This document shows, one piece after another, positions 1 to 8,448 of a stretch of DNA of 64,000 nucleotides; the stretch's first letter is position 1; each line of letters starts with the position of its first letter. A program made the translations under genes and the position numbers. The notes beneath the pieces were generated by a model that saw only the letters and a list, made by a program, of their open reading frames with translations, was not told the DNA's origin and ran no database searches. The stretch is from Herbidospora sakaeratensis. GTDB taxonomy: Bacteria > Actinomycetota > Actinomycetes > Streptosporangiales > Streptosporangiaceae. The stretch spans positions 496,001 through 560,000 of the forward strand of contig NZ_BBXC01000010.1 in NCBI RefSeq assembly GCF_001570525.1. The letters are read 5' to 3'.

Positions 1-2
1 CG

Positions 3-689
3 GATCCTCATGGGCAGGTCGAGTCGGCGGCATCCGGGCAGCCAGACCCGCACGCTCAGCGTGGTCAGGCGGATCCCCGGCGGCCAGACCCTCGTGGGCG
101 GGGCGGCTCGGCCACGCCCATACAAGCAGGCCCCGGCCTGCAAGGTGGCTCTGCGCCCAGGCAGGGCGGTCCGGCCAGACCTGGGCAGCCGGATCCTCCC
201 CCGCAGCGTGGGCGGGTTCCCGGGCGAGGCGACGTCGTCGACGAATCGGGTCGGCCCACCGTCTCCGTCGGGCGGATGGAGCCGCGTGGAGCGGCTCAGC
301 GGCTCGACGACCTGGTGACGACCCGCCCCCAGGAGGTGGCCGCGACGTTGAGGGCCCTCCCGGTCGAACGGGCCGGGCGCATCCTCGGGTTGATGCGTCC
401 CGAGGGGGCGGCGGCGGTGCTGGGCATCCTGCCCCCTGACCAGGGCGTGCGCCTTCTGCTGCACACCGGCGAGCGCATCGCCGGGACGTTGCTCGGCACC
501 CTCGGCGTCACCTCGGCGGCGACGCGGCTCCTGGAGGCGATGACCCTGGCGCGGGCCGTCGGCGTGCTGGAGCACGTGCCGCCGGCCGTGACCGCCGGCC
601 TGCTCAAGGCCTCCTCGGACGGCCGGTCGGGCCGCCTTCTCAAAGGTCTCAGCCCGGCCACCCGAGCACAGGTCACCGATACCTACTAA
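3..689 (+). CDS. Partial protein with Pro/Gly/Gln-rich linker and C-terminal MgtE_N-like helical domain
   Basis: The frame is open from the first complete codon at base 3, so this is the C-terminal part of a gene that starts left of the window; 228 residues are visible. Residues 1-90 are a low-complexity linker rich in Gly, Pro, Gln, Asp and Arg with QPDP/ADPRRPDP-type repeats, probably disordered. The rest consists of short amphipathic helices (for example LRALPVERAGRILGLMRP) resembling the superhelical MgtE N-terminal domain. No transporter membrane part follows, so it is not a complete MgtE. The ATG at 276 would give a 137-residue protein, but nothing shows translation starts there. Function unknown; the domain assignment is by general resemblance. 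Confidence 0.6.
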   Translation, partial: DPHGQVESAASGQPDPHAQRGQADPRRPDPRGRGGSATPIQAGPGLQGGSAPRQGGPARPGQPDPPPQRGRVPGRGDVVDESGRPTVSVGRMEPRGAAQRLDDLVTTRPQEVAATLRALPVERAGRILGLMRPEGAAAVLGILPPDQGVRLLLHTGERIAGTLLGTLGVTSAATRLLEAMTLARAVGVLEHVPPAVTAGLLKASSDGRSGRLLKGLSPATRAQVTDTY

Positions 690-826
690 TCGGCATTTTC
701 CTGGCAAATAGGAAATGTTTTGGAACGGGCGAATTATGGCTCAGGCGTCCTATATTTTCGGGCCGTTAACAAATAGAACGTTGTAAGTGTTACCCATATG
801 GCGCACGTGACCGGATAAGGTCACCG

Positions 827-3800
827 ATGTCAGTTGCCGGCGGAGTCGGCGGGGGCCGTCATCTTTTGAGGCGGAGTCGAATGGTTCGTCGCAGGCGCAG
901 GGTGTATGTGATCATGGCGCTCACACCCCTGTTGGCGGTGGCCGCCGGATTGTTGACGGAGGCCGCGGGCGGCGATCTGCCCGATTGGACGACGGGGTGG
1001 CGGGCCTGGCCGATGCTGGCCGTCGTGACCCTGGTCAGCAGCCTGTTCGCCCTGTACGCGTGGCGCCAGCAGGAAGCCCGTCCGCAGCCGAGAGTGTTCC
1101 CGAACGTGCGGTTGCCGGAAGAGTGGACGTGGCGCCCGGAAGCCGACATCGCGATCACGTCGCTTCTTTCCGGCATCTCTCCCGGCGTCGCCTTCCACGG
1201 GGCCGGCGGTTTCGGCAAGACGTCACTCGCCAAAGCCGTGAGCGAAGACGGCAGAATCCGCAGGCATTTCCAGGGCGGAGTCGTCTGGACGGAAGTCGGC
1301 CAGCCGCGCGGGCGAAGCGGCGCAGAAGTGCTCGCGAGCATTCACGCCGCCGAAGAGGAGCACCCGCCGAAATACGGCAACCAGCTCACCGACGTCGAGC
1401 GGCTGAGCGGCCATATCGGGGAATTGCTCGAGAAAAGCGGCCGGGTGCTGGTGGTGGTCGACGACGTCTGGAGCGAGGGCCAGCTCGAACCCTTCCTGTC
1501 TCTGGGAGACCGGGTCCGGCTCCTGGTCACCACGCAGAAACCCGGAGTGCTGCCGCGCCGGATGAAGCGGATTCCGGTCGGCGCGTTGTCCTCGGTGGTG
1601 GCCAGGAAGATGCTCACCGCGGAGTTGCCCAAACTGAGCCACGAGTTCCAGGACAAGCTGCTGCGCCTCACCCACAGGTGGCCCCAGCTGCTCAGCCTGA
1701 TCATCCGCCGTCTGGTCACCGACGTCGAGCGGGGACTGAACGCGAACCGCGCCGCCCAGAAGGTGATCGACCAGTTCCGGGAGGCGGGGGTCACCGCCTG
1801 GGACATCAAGGACAGCGGCATGCGCACGACCGCCATCGGGGCGAGCGTCGAATACAGCCTGCGGGTGTTGTCCAAGGACGCCCGCGCCCGGTTCCTCGAA
1901 CTGGGCATCTTCGCCCAGGACGTGGACGTCCCGCTCGACACCGTCGTCGACCTCTGGCACGTCACCGCCGGTCTCAACCAGGCCAGGTCGGAGCGCCTCT
2001 GCGACGACCTCGCGGGCCTGTCCCTGCTCACGCTGCGCTGGATCGAGGACCGGCCGGTGATCACCCTCAACAGGACGATCCGGCTGTTCTCCCTGTCGCC
2101 CACCGTGCTGAGCGCCGACAAGCGCGTCCAGCTGAACCGGTCGTTCATCGACGCGGCCCGCCGCGATCCGTGGTGGACGTTGCCCCCGGAGCACTTCCTC
2201 TGGGACCAGCTGGCCTATCACCTGGCCCAGGCCGACCGGCAGGAGGAGCTCACGGACCTGGTGACCGACCTCGACTGGGTGCTGGCCCGCCTCGAACGGT
2301 CGGGACGATGGGCGCTGGAGTCCGACCTGAGTTTCTCCACGGCCGAGGAGACGGCGGAGATCCGCCCGCTGATCGCCCGGGTCGGCCACCTCCTGGACGA
2401 TCTGGGCAGCGGGGAACTGGCGCGGGCCAACCGCCGCACCCATCTCAGCGCGCTGCCCGTCTTCCGCGTCCAGGTGGAGCGCACGGCCACCGCCGACCGG
2501 CCCGACCTGCTCCCGTCGCTGCCCATCCCGGAGAGCCGCGACGCCGACTCCATCCGCACCCTGCACGCCCATCACGACGTGGTGACCGCCGTCGCGATCA
2601 TGGACGGGGGCCGGCTCGTCACGGGCTACCGCGACGGCACCGTCTGCGTGTGGGACATCGACAAGGGCACCCCCATCAGGCGGTTGACCGGGCACACCGG
2701 GGCCGTCACCGCCATCGCGCCGGCCCATGAGGGGCCGTTGCTGGCGACCGCTTCGGCCGACCGGACCATCCGCCTGTGGGACTGGGAGGAAGGCAGGACA
2801 CGCGCCGTCTGCGCCGGCCACGTCCGCGCGGTGACGGGGGTGGCGATCGCGGCCGACGGCACCTGGATCGCGAGTTCGTCGGACGACGGCACGGTCCGGC
2901 GCTGGGACATGAGGGGCGGCCAGCGAGCCGCCATCAAGGTCCAGGCGGCGGGCCCGGTCAACGCCGTGGCGATCTCTCCCGAGAGCTCCTGGTTCGCCAC
3001 CGCGTCCATGGACAGGAAGGTGCGGTTGTGGCACTTCAACGGCACCCCGATGGTCGAACTCGCCGTGCACGAACAGGCGGCCACCGCGCTGGCCGTCAGC
3101 CCCGACGGGAAGCGGATCGTCAGCGGCTCGCGTGACGCCACCGTGCGGGTCAGCGACACGCAGGGCTCCGAGCGCAAGGTGCTCACCGGCCACACGGGCG
3201 TGGTCAACGCCGTGGCCGTCGCCCCCGACGGCACGTGGGCGGCCAGCGCCTCCGACGACGGCACGGTGCGCATGTGGTACCCCGCCGCCGGCACCCCCGG
3301 ACGCATCTTCCGCGGCCACAACGGGCCCGTCACCGCGCTGGCGATCTCGCCCGACGGCGACCGGCTGGCCAGCGCATCAGGCGGGACCGTGTGCATCTGG
3401 GACACCACCGCGGCGGCGGGCATCACGGCCAGCGAGCACATCGGCACGGTCTTCGGCGTCAGCGCCGACCCGAAGGGAAGGTGGCTGGTCAGCGGCTCCG
3501 ACGACGCGACGGTCCGCCTCTGGAACGTCAACGACGGCCGCCAGATAGCCGTGCTCGAAGGGCACAACGAGGCGGTCACCTCGGTGGCGGTCGCTCCCGA
3601 CGGCACCTGGCTGGCCAGCGCCTCCGAAGACACGACCGTGCGGATCTGGCCGGTCGGCGACGACCGCGAGCCGCTCGTGCTCAGCGGGCACACCCGCTCG
3701 GTCAACGCGGTCGCGATCAGCCCTGACGGCACGTGGCTGGTCAGCGCCGCCGACGACGTGCACGTGCGGATGTGGAACGCCAGGCGCGGCACCGAGCGGC

Positions 3801-4303
3801 GGAGGATGACCGGCTACAACGGCTGGGTGCAGGCCATCGCCGTCGAACCCGACGGCAAGTGGCTGGCCAGCGCGTACATGCAGGGGCAGGGCGTGCGCCT
3901 GTGGCACACCGACGGAACCCTGAAGAGGAACGTGCTGACGCAGCACACGGGGGTGGTGACGGCGATCGCGATCGCCCCCGACGCGTCGTTCCTGGCCGCC
4001 GCCTTCCTCGACGACCACGCGGTCCGGTTCTGGAACGCCGACGGCGTCGGCAGGGGCGAGTTGCTCGGTCACGCCGACCGGATCAAGGCGGTGGCGGTCT
4101 CGCCCGACGGCTCCTGGCTGGCCACCGCCTCGCTGGACATGACCATCAGGCTGTGGACGACGGGCGAGCACGCCCGCTGCGTCGCCGTGGTGCGGTGCGG
4201 CGGCATGATGTTCGACGTCTGCTGGGGTTCGCCGCGCATGTTGATCGCCGGGGGTGCCCGTGGCCTCTACGTGTTCACGCTGTCGGGCACCCCGGAGTCC
4301 TGA
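827..4303 (+). CDS. Membrane-anchored NB-ARC (STAND) NTPase with 14 WD40 repeats
   Basis: This 1158-residue protein has the Apaf-1-like NB-ARC plus WD40 layout. After a basic N-terminus there are two hydrophobic segments (about 26-45 and 61-78), implying membrane anchoring. A Walker A motif GAGGFGKT (125-132), Walker B VLVVVDDVW (about 205-213) and an RLLVTTQ sensor-type strand follow. From about residue 575 to the end I count 14 WD40 blades, the last one degenerate, which would make two seven-bladed propellers. AAGG lies 7 bases before the ATG at 827; an internal ATG at 881 (MVRRRRR) is an alternative. Such NTPases usually oligomerise when the propeller senses a ligand. No effector domain is visible, so signalling may depend on the membrane segment. 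Ligand unknown. Confidence 0.9.
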   Translation: MSVAGGVGGGRHLLRRSRMVRRRRRVYVIMALTPLLAVAAGLLTEAAGGDLPDWTTGWRAWPMLAVVTLVSSLFALYAWRQQEARPQPRVFPNVRLPEEWTWRPEADIAITSLLSGISPGVAFHGAGGFGKTSLAKAVSEDGRIRRHFQGGVVWTEVGQPRGRSGAEVLASIHAAEEEHPPKYGNQLTDVERLSGHIGELLEKSGRVLVVVDDVWSEGQLEPFLSLGDRVRLLVTTQKPGVLPRRMKRIPVGALSSVVARKMLTAELPKLSHEFQDKLLRLTHRWPQLLSLIIRRLVTDVERGLNANRAAQKVIDQFREAGVTAWDIKDSGMRTTAIGASVEYSLRVLSKDARARFLELGIFAQDVDVPLDTVVDLWHVTAGLNQARSERLCDDLAGLSLLTLRWIEDRPVITLNRTIRLFSLSPTVLSADKRVQLNRSFIDAARRDPWWTLPPEHFLWDQLAYHLAQADRQEELTDLVTDLDWVLARLERSGRWALESDLSFSTAEETAEIRPLIARVGHLLDDLGSGELARANRRTHLSALPVFRVQVERTATADRPDLLPSLPIPESRDADSIRTLHAHHDVVTAVAIMDGGRLVTGYRDGTVCVWDIDKGTPIRRLTGHTGAVTAIAPAHEGPLLATASADRTIRLWDWEEGRTRAVCAGHVRAVTGVAIAADGTWIASSSDDGTVRRWDMRGGQRAAIKVQAAGPVNAVAISPESSWFATASMDRKVRLWHFNGTPMVELAVHEQAATALAVSPDGKRIVSGSRDATVRVSDTQGSERKVLTGHTGVVNAVAVAPDGTWAASASDDGTVRMWYPAAGTPGRIFRGHNGPVTALAISPDGDRLASASGGTVCIWDTTAAAGITASEHIGTVFGVSADPKGRWLVSGSDDATVRLWNVNDGRQIAVLEGHNEAVTSVAVAPDGTWLASASEDTTVRIWPVGDDREPLVLSGHTRSVNAVAISPDGTWLVSAADDVHVRMWNARRGTERRRMTGYNGWVQAIAVEPDGKWLASAYMQGQGVRLWHTDGTLKRNVLTQHTGVVTAIAIAPDASFLAAAFLDDHAVRFWNADGVGRGELLGHADRIKAVAVSPDGSWLATASLDMTIRLWTTGEHARCVAVVRCGGMMFDVCWGSPRMLIAGGARGLYVFTLSGTPES

Positions 4304-4308
4304 GCGGT

Positions 4309-4920
4309 TCAGTTGCCGCGGACGACGATGTCGCCATAAGAGGTCGTGGCGCGGATGTCGACCGTGAGGTCGCCGTCGAACTTCTTGCGGAGGTCGCGCA
4401 GGGTCCCGTGACCGGTGGTCGCCTGCAGCCCGGCCGAGACCCCCGCCGCGACCCCGACCTCGATCGTGCCGTGGCTGGTCTTGAGGTCGAGCAGGCCGCT
4501 GACGGCCTCGTCGATGCGGATGTCGCCCTGCGCGGTGTCGGCGATGACGGGACCGTCGACGGTGCCGAGGGAGATGTCGCCCTTGGCGGTCTGGACCCGG
4601 CTGCCGCCGAAGCGGCCTTCGGTGCGGAAGCCGGTGGCCATGCCGCTGCCCTCGACCGCCGAGCCGGCGGGCACCTCGACGGTCACCTCGACCGAGCCGC
4701 TCTTGCCGAGGCGGGTGCCCTCGGGAGCCTTGACGTCCAGAACGCCGCCCGCGAACTCGACGGTGGTCTGCTCGGCGGCCTTGACGTCGACCGCGCCGCC
4801 GGGGTTGCTCGGCCGGACGGTCACGACGGTGTCGGCGCGGTCTCCGGCGACGACCCGGACGAGGCCCATCGGGACGGAGATCCTGGCGGTGATGGCCTGG
4901 GGGGTGTCGAACTTCTGCAT
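4309..4920 (-). CDS. DUF4097-family beta-helix-like protein
   Basis: A 203-residue protein of short repeating beta strands (GDISLGTVDG, GDIRIDEAVSG, GTIEVGVAAG, GDIVVRGN), typical of DUF4097 proteins, sometimes called putative adhesins. No signal peptide or membrane segment is visible. The chosen start MQKFDTP at 4920 has GGAG six bases upstream; an in-frame start at 4989 lacks comparable support. It is divergent from the MarR-type regulator at 5155 and shares its AT-rich intergenic region. In actinomycetes DUF4097 genes often sit beside a regulator like this one, which may control both. Biochemical role unknown. Confidence 0.75.
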   Translation of the reverse strand: MQKFDTPQAITARISVPMGLVRVVAGDRADTVVTVRPSNPGGAVDVKAAEQTTVEFAGGVLDVKAPEGTRLGKSGSVEVTVEVPAGSAVEGSGMATGFRTEGRFGGSRVQTAKGDISLGTVDGPVIADTAQGDIRIDEAVSGLLDLKTSHGTIEVGVAAGVSAGLQATTGHGTLRDLRKKFDGDLTVDIRATTSYGDIVVRGN

Positions 4921-5067
4921 GATGTGCTCCGTGGCGTTCGCTGTGTTTCTGACATTCGAAAGGCTATGTTGCGTTCGCGAATCCTTCAACTAGTTCGTTG
5001 CACATAAGTCGCATCGCAGCAGCTCATAATGATAAAATCGTTGCAATGACGACAGGTATGAATGCAA

Positions 5068-5089
5068 TGCAACAACGATCCTTGTTGCA
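5068..5089. promoter_or_regulatory. 22-bp inverted repeat, probable operator
   Basis: TGCAACAA (5068-5075), a six-base spacer, then TTGTTGCA (5082-5089): a perfect 8-bp inverted repeat. A further GTTGCAATGAC at 5040-5050 repeats the element at 5084-5094. The site lies in the divergent region between the DUF4097 gene and the regulator at 5155, suggesting autoregulation and control of both. The binding protein is inferred. Confidence 0.5.
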
Positions 5090-5154
5090 ATGACATGAGG
5101 GTGAAGGCCATAATCGGCGACGTCGAGGCAGTCGAGGGGAAGGGGTGCGGCCCG

Positions 5155-5868
5155 ATGCCGGGAGGAAGACTCAGCCAGCAGGAGCGGCAGCAGATCGCCG
5201 CGGGGCTCGCCGACGGGCTCGCCTACGCCGAGATCGCCCGCAACCTCGGCCGCCCCACGTCGACCGTCACCCGTGAGGTCATGCGCAACGGCGGCCCCGC
5301 CGCCTACCGCGCCGAGACCGCCCACCGGGCCACCGGACGACGGGCCCACCGGCGCAAGCGGCCACCCGCCGGGGTGCCGGCGGCCGCTCCCGACGCCTAC
5401 GGCCGCGATCCCGAGGCGGTGCGCGGCTTCGAGGAGTCGTTCACGACCTCGTTCGTCGAGTCGGGGCTGCCGCACATGATGTCGCGCATCCTGGCCTGCC
5501 TCTACGTCAGCGACAGCGGCGGCATGACCGCCGCCGAGCTGGTGCAGCGGCTGCAGGTCAGCCCGGCGTCCATCTCCAAGAGCATCGCGTTCCTGGAGAG
5601 GCGGGCGCTCGTCCGGCGCGAGCGGCAGGACAACCGGCGGGAGCGCTACGTCGTCGACCTCGACCTCTGGTATCAGTCGATGCTGGCCAGCGCCCGCGCC
5701 AACGACCGTGTCGTGGCGGTCGCGCGGGAGGGGGCGCAGGTGATGGGGCCCGGCACCCCGGCGGGGCAGCGGCTCGAATCGGTGGCCCGGTTCATGGACC
5801 ACGTCACCCACGACCTCATCCGGTCGACCATGCAGTGGCGGGCCGTGCTGTTTCCCGAAGACGCCTGA
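5155..5868 (+). CDS. MarR/GbsR-type transcriptional regulator with extra N-terminal HTH
   Basis: A 237-residue regulator with two DNA-binding modules. Residues 5-40 (LSQQERQQIAAGLADG...EIARNLGRPTSTV) form a helix-turn-helix of the kind seen in IS30-type transposases. Residues about 105-190 form a MarR winged helix (AAELVQRLQVSPASISKSI), followed by RRERQDNRRERYVV, which fits the wing. The ATG at 5155 is chosen because a purine-rich GAGGGGAAGGGG precedes it; an in-frame ATG at 5062 would lie inside the operator-like repeats. It probably controls itself and the divergent DUF4097 gene. Ligand unknown. Confidence 0.8.
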   Translation: MPGGRLSQQERQQIAAGLADGLAYAEIARNLGRPTSTVTREVMRNGGPAAYRAETAHRATGRRAHRRKRPPAGVPAAAPDAYGRDPEAVRGFEESFTTSFVESGLPHMMSRILACLYVSDSGGMTAAELVQRLQVSPASISKSIAFLERRALVRRERQDNRRERYVVDLDLWYQSMLASARANDRVVAVAREGAQVMGPGTPAGQRLESVARFMDHVTHDLIRSTMQWRAVLFPEDA

Positions 5869-5973
5869 CGCCCTGTCCGCGGAGCGCCAAGGTCAGCCCC
5901 CCGTCTGCCACCCCGTGGCATGGCGGAGGTTGCCTCGCAGGCGCTTTCGGAAGGAGTGCGACCCGTGACGACG

Positions 5974-6819
5974 CTAACGACCGATGAGGTTCTCGATGAA
6001 ACGCCGCGATTGCGCGGCATCCAGAGCACGGGCTCTGACCTGCTCGAAGGCCGCCAGATATCGGCCGACGTCGCCGGCGCCCTCGATCACGTGGCCGCGT
6101 TCGAGCATCTCGACGTAGACCACCCGCGGATCGTCGCCGTCGAACTCGAAGATGCTGAAGGGGAAGCCCATCGCCTGATGCGGGCCGGCGCTGAAGGGCA
6201 GCACGAGCAGGGTGATGTTCTCCCGGTCGGAGTCGGACAGCAGCCGCCGGAACTGCGCGCTCATGACATCGGGACCCCCGACCGCCCGGCGCAGCGCAGC
6301 CTCGTCGAGGACGACGGTCAACGGCAGACCCGCCGGATCGTCGAGGATCCGCTGGCGCTCCATCCGCAGATCGACATGTCGTTGGACCGCCGCCAGCGTC
6401 GCATCGGTCCGGGCCAGCAGGCATTCGCGGGCGTAGTCGGGCGTCTGCAGCAGCGGGGTCACCAGGCTGTTCTCGTAAATGAGGACCCTGGCCGCCTCTT
6501 CTTCCAAGCTGAGCCTGGTCTCGGCGCCCTCCTCCAGGAGATCGGAGTAGCGGGACCACCAGCCTTTCTTCCGCGCCTCACGGACCACCTCAAGCAGTTC
6601 TTCGCGCCGTGAGCCCTGCACCCCGTAGAGGTCGAGCAGTTCCCTGGCGTCCTGGATCCGGACCGCGACCTGGTTGTTCTCGATCCGGCTGATCTTCGCC
6701 GACGAGCATTCGAGGTGCTCGGCGACCTCCTCGATGGTCCGGTGGGAGGCGGTGCGGAGCCGGTGCAGTTCCGCGGCGAGCCGACGGCGTTGCGTCACTG
6801 GACTCCTACCTCTGGCCAT
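5974..6819 (-). CDS. XRE-family regulator with DUF5753 domain (WhiJ-like)
   Basis: A 281-residue protein: N-terminal helix-turn-helix at about 25-50 (IEEVAEHLECSSAKISRIEN), then the DUF5753 region with typical features (WWSRYSDLLEEGAETRLSLE, LVTPLLQTPDYAR, LPFSAGPHQAMGFPFSIFEF, DVGRYLAAFE). GGGAGA lies five bases before the ATG. These regulators are abundant in actinomycetes, usually near small DUF397 proteins, and some such sets (WhiJ type) affect development. Here a second XRE-DUF5753 gene (7263) and a DUF397 gene (8331) lie nearby. The promoter region carries a TTGCA palindrome at 6869-6883, probably its own operator. Confidence 0.88.
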   Translation of the reverse strand: MARGRSPVTQRRRLAAELHRLRTASHRTIEEVAEHLECSSAKISRIENNQVAVRIQDARELLDLYGVQGSRREELLEVVREARKKGWWSRYSDLLEEGAETRLSLEEEAARVLIYENSLVTPLLQTPDYARECLLARTDATLAAVQRHVDLRMERQRILDDPAGLPLTVVLDEAALRRAVGGPDVMSAQFRRLLSDSDRENITLLVLPFSAGPHQAMGFPFSIFEFDGDDPRVVYVEMLERGHVIEGAGDVGRYLAAFEQVRARALDAAQSRRFIENLIGR

Positions 6820-6868
6820 CGTTATCTCCCGCTTTCACGATCCTGTGCGCACATGTGCATCTCTACAT

Positions 6869-6883
6869 AATGCAACTTGCATT
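6869..6883. promoter_or_regulatory. Palindromic operator-like site AATGCAA-C-TTGCATT
   Basis: A perfect 7-bp inverted repeat around one central base, between the divergent XRE regulator (start 6819) and the small membrane protein gene (6933). Its TGCAA half-site recurs in the inverted repeats at 5068-5089 and 7198-7227, each next to a regulator gene. It is probably an autoregulatory operator; which protein binds is not known. Confidence 0.5.
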
Positions 6884-6932
6884 CGGCAAGACCTGCATCA
6901 CTTACAAGATCTACTCAGCGTAATGGAGAGTC

Positions 6933-7172
6933 ATGCCCGCCCCGCAACGCCAGCCTTCCTGGGACCCCGACCAGATCGCCGAACGTTTGTTCACGTTAAG
7001 TGCCGCCCTCTGCCTAGCCCTGGGCTGGTCGGCGGGAGCGGTTTTCTGCTTGGCCGCCGCACTGACCAGTGTTCTTGTGACGGCGATCGGTCGATCGCGT
7101 CGACCCGACCCCACTCCGGGGCAGCTCCCCGGACAGGATGACGAAGGGGCTGGAGAGCAAGAAAACCCCTAA
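6933..7172 (+). CDS. Small membrane protein, function unknown
   Basis: A 79-residue protein. Residues 19-52 are strongly hydrophobic (FTLSAALCLALGWSAGAVFC and LAAALTSVLVTAIG), consistent with two short or one long membrane helix, followed by a polar Pro/Gly/Asp/Glu-rich tail. GGAGA precedes the ATG by about six bases. It sits between two XRE-DUF5753 regulators, divergent from one and codirectional with the other, so it may be one of their targets. No family recognised. Confidence 0.6.
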   Translation: MPAPQRQPSWDPDQIAERLFTLSAALCLALGWSAGAVFCLAAALTSVLVTAIGRSRRPDPTPGQLPGQDDEGAGEQENP

Positions 7173-7197
7173 AGCGTTGCATGCCAGACATTCCCGA

Positions 7198-7227
7198 GTG
7201 GGTTGCAAGTTGCTGTTTGCAACCCAC
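7198..7227. promoter_or_regulatory. 11-bp inverted repeat before the second XRE regulator
   Basis: GTGGGTTGCAA (7198-7208), an eight-base loop, then TTGCAACCCAC (7217-7227): a perfect 11-bp inverted repeat ending 35 bases before the ATG at 7263. It contains the same TTGCAA core as the sites at 5068-5089 and 6869-6883. It could be an operator or an mRNA hairpin; the shared core favours an operator. Confidence 0.5.
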
Positions 7228-7262
7228 ATACTGCAACTCTCCTACCGTAACGAAGGAGGGCG

Positions 7263-8096
7263 ATGAGGCATACCCCGAACAGCCGGCATCACCAACGGGT
7301 GACGATCGGGGGGAACCTCCGAAGGCACCGCGCTGCGGCTGCCGTCCCGGTCGTGGAAGCGGCCGAGGCCCTGGGCCGCTCGCCGGAGTGGCTCGCCCAG
7401 ATGGAAGACGGCCGGGCGCTCATCAGGACGCGGGAGGCGAAGGTCCTCCTCGACGTCTATGGCGTCAGCGACCCGCCCCTGCTGGAACTGACGGAACGAA
7501 CCGGCTCCTGGTGGGGGGAGCACTCCGACCTCGTCGACGGGGAGATGGAGTCGCTGCTCCTGCTCGAAGACGGGGCGACGCTGGCACGCGGGTGCCAGTC
7601 CAGTCTCGTCCCCGGGCTGCTCCAGACCGCCTCGTATGCGCGGGAGCTCATGACCACCGTGACCGACCTGCCCTTGGAGGTGATCGAGCGCAAGGTGAGC
7701 CTGCGTACCGCCAGACGAACGGTGCTCGACCGCGAGCAGCCGCTCCACCTCGACGTGGTCGTCGACGAGGCCGCACTGCAGCTGCCGGTGGGCGGGCCGG
7801 CGGTCATGCGTGAGCAGTTCGAGCGGCTCGTCGAGGCCGCTGATCTGCCGAATGTGCGGCTACGGGTGCGGCTCTTCGATGCGGGGCCGCACCTCGCCGT
7901 TGCCTCCGCGTTCAACATCTTCAGCTTCGACAACGGAGATCCGCCGGTGGTGCAACTGGAACAGCTCGACCGGGAACTCCGCATCGAGCAGACCTTCGAG
8001 GTGGGCCGATACCTGCGCGCCTTCGATCACGCGGCGGAAGGCGCGCTCGACCCGGAGCGCTCGCGAGCCTTCCTCGCCGGGCTCGCGCGTGGCTGA
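7263..8096 (+). CDS. XRE-family regulator with DUF5753 domain, second copy
   Basis: A 277-residue paralogue of the regulator at 5974-6819. The HTH is at about 15-60 and looks weaker than in its paralogue (VEAAEALGRSPEWLAQMEDG). The DUF5753 part carries the same landmarks: WWGEHSDLVDGEMESLLLLE, LVPGLLQTASYARE, VDEAALQLPVGGPAVM, LFDAGPHLAVASAFNIFSF, VGRYLRAF. AAGGAGG lies directly upstream of the ATG. A DUF397 gene follows convergently at 8137-8331, completing a WhiJ-type regulator/DUF397 pair. Confidence 0.88.
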   Translation: MRHTPNSRHHQRVTIGGNLRRHRAAAAVPVVEAAEALGRSPEWLAQMEDGRALIRTREAKVLLDVYGVSDPPLLELTERTGSWWGEHSDLVDGEMESLLLLEDGATLARGCQSSLVPGLLQTASYARELMTTVTDLPLEVIERKVSLRTARRTVLDREQPLHLDVVVDEAALQLPVGGPAVMREQFERLVEAADLPNVRLRVRLFDAGPHLAVASAFNIFSFDNGDPPVVQLEQLDRELRIEQTFEVGRYLRAFDHAAEGALDPERSRAFLAGLARG

Positions 8097-8136
8097 CGGC
8101 GCCGTGCCCGGGGCCACGGCGCCGTCTCCGCCTGCG

Positions 8137-8331
8137 TCAGCTCAGGTCGAACTCATCCGCCTTCACACCCGCCACGAACGCCGTCCACTCGTCGCGGGTG
8201 TACCGGAGAACGGCCCCCAGCCTGTCCTTGGAGTCCCTGACGAGGACTCCGTCACAGACGAAGGCCACCTCCACGCAGTTGGGGTTGGCCGCACCGGAGT
8301 ACGTGCTCTTCCGGAAAACCGCACCGCTCAT
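8137..8331 (-). CDS. DUF397 small protein
   Basis: A 64-residue protein with the DUF397 signature: FRKSTYSGAANPNCVEVAF, then VLVRDSKDRLGAVLRYTRDE and W..FVAGVK near the end. The start at 8331 has GGGAG at a normal distance, whereas an ATG three codons earlier (8340) touches the same Shine-Dalgarno sequence. DUF397 proteins are usually encoded next to XRE-DUF5753 regulators and are thought to act with them in an antagonist-like manner. It is convergent with the XRE gene at 7263-8096. Confidence 0.88.
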   Translation of the reverse strand: MSGAVFRKSTYSGAANPNCVEVAFVCDGVLVRDSKDRLGAVLRYTRDEWTAFVAGVKADEFDLS

Positions 8332-8448
8332 CTCGCTCATCTCCCTGAACTCGGGGCGTCACCGCCTGTCGCAAGCAGGCTGCGGGGAGCTGGTGGGGGG
8401 ACTACTTGGGGCACAGCCGGGGTCTCAACGAACAAGGAGAAGAAGCCG

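Noticed and set aside
1-275. Small independent gene starting at 10
   Set aside because: The frame that continues into the helical domain is open from base 3, and the linker repeats make sense only in that frame.
1223-3319. 698-residue minus-strand frame inside the NB-ARC/WD40 gene
   Set aside because: GC-skew shadow with repeats of the opposite strand's WD40 codons and no protein motif.
8137-8340. DUF397 start at 8340
   Set aside because: The Shine-Dalgarno directly abuts that ATG; the ATG at 8331 has normal spacing.
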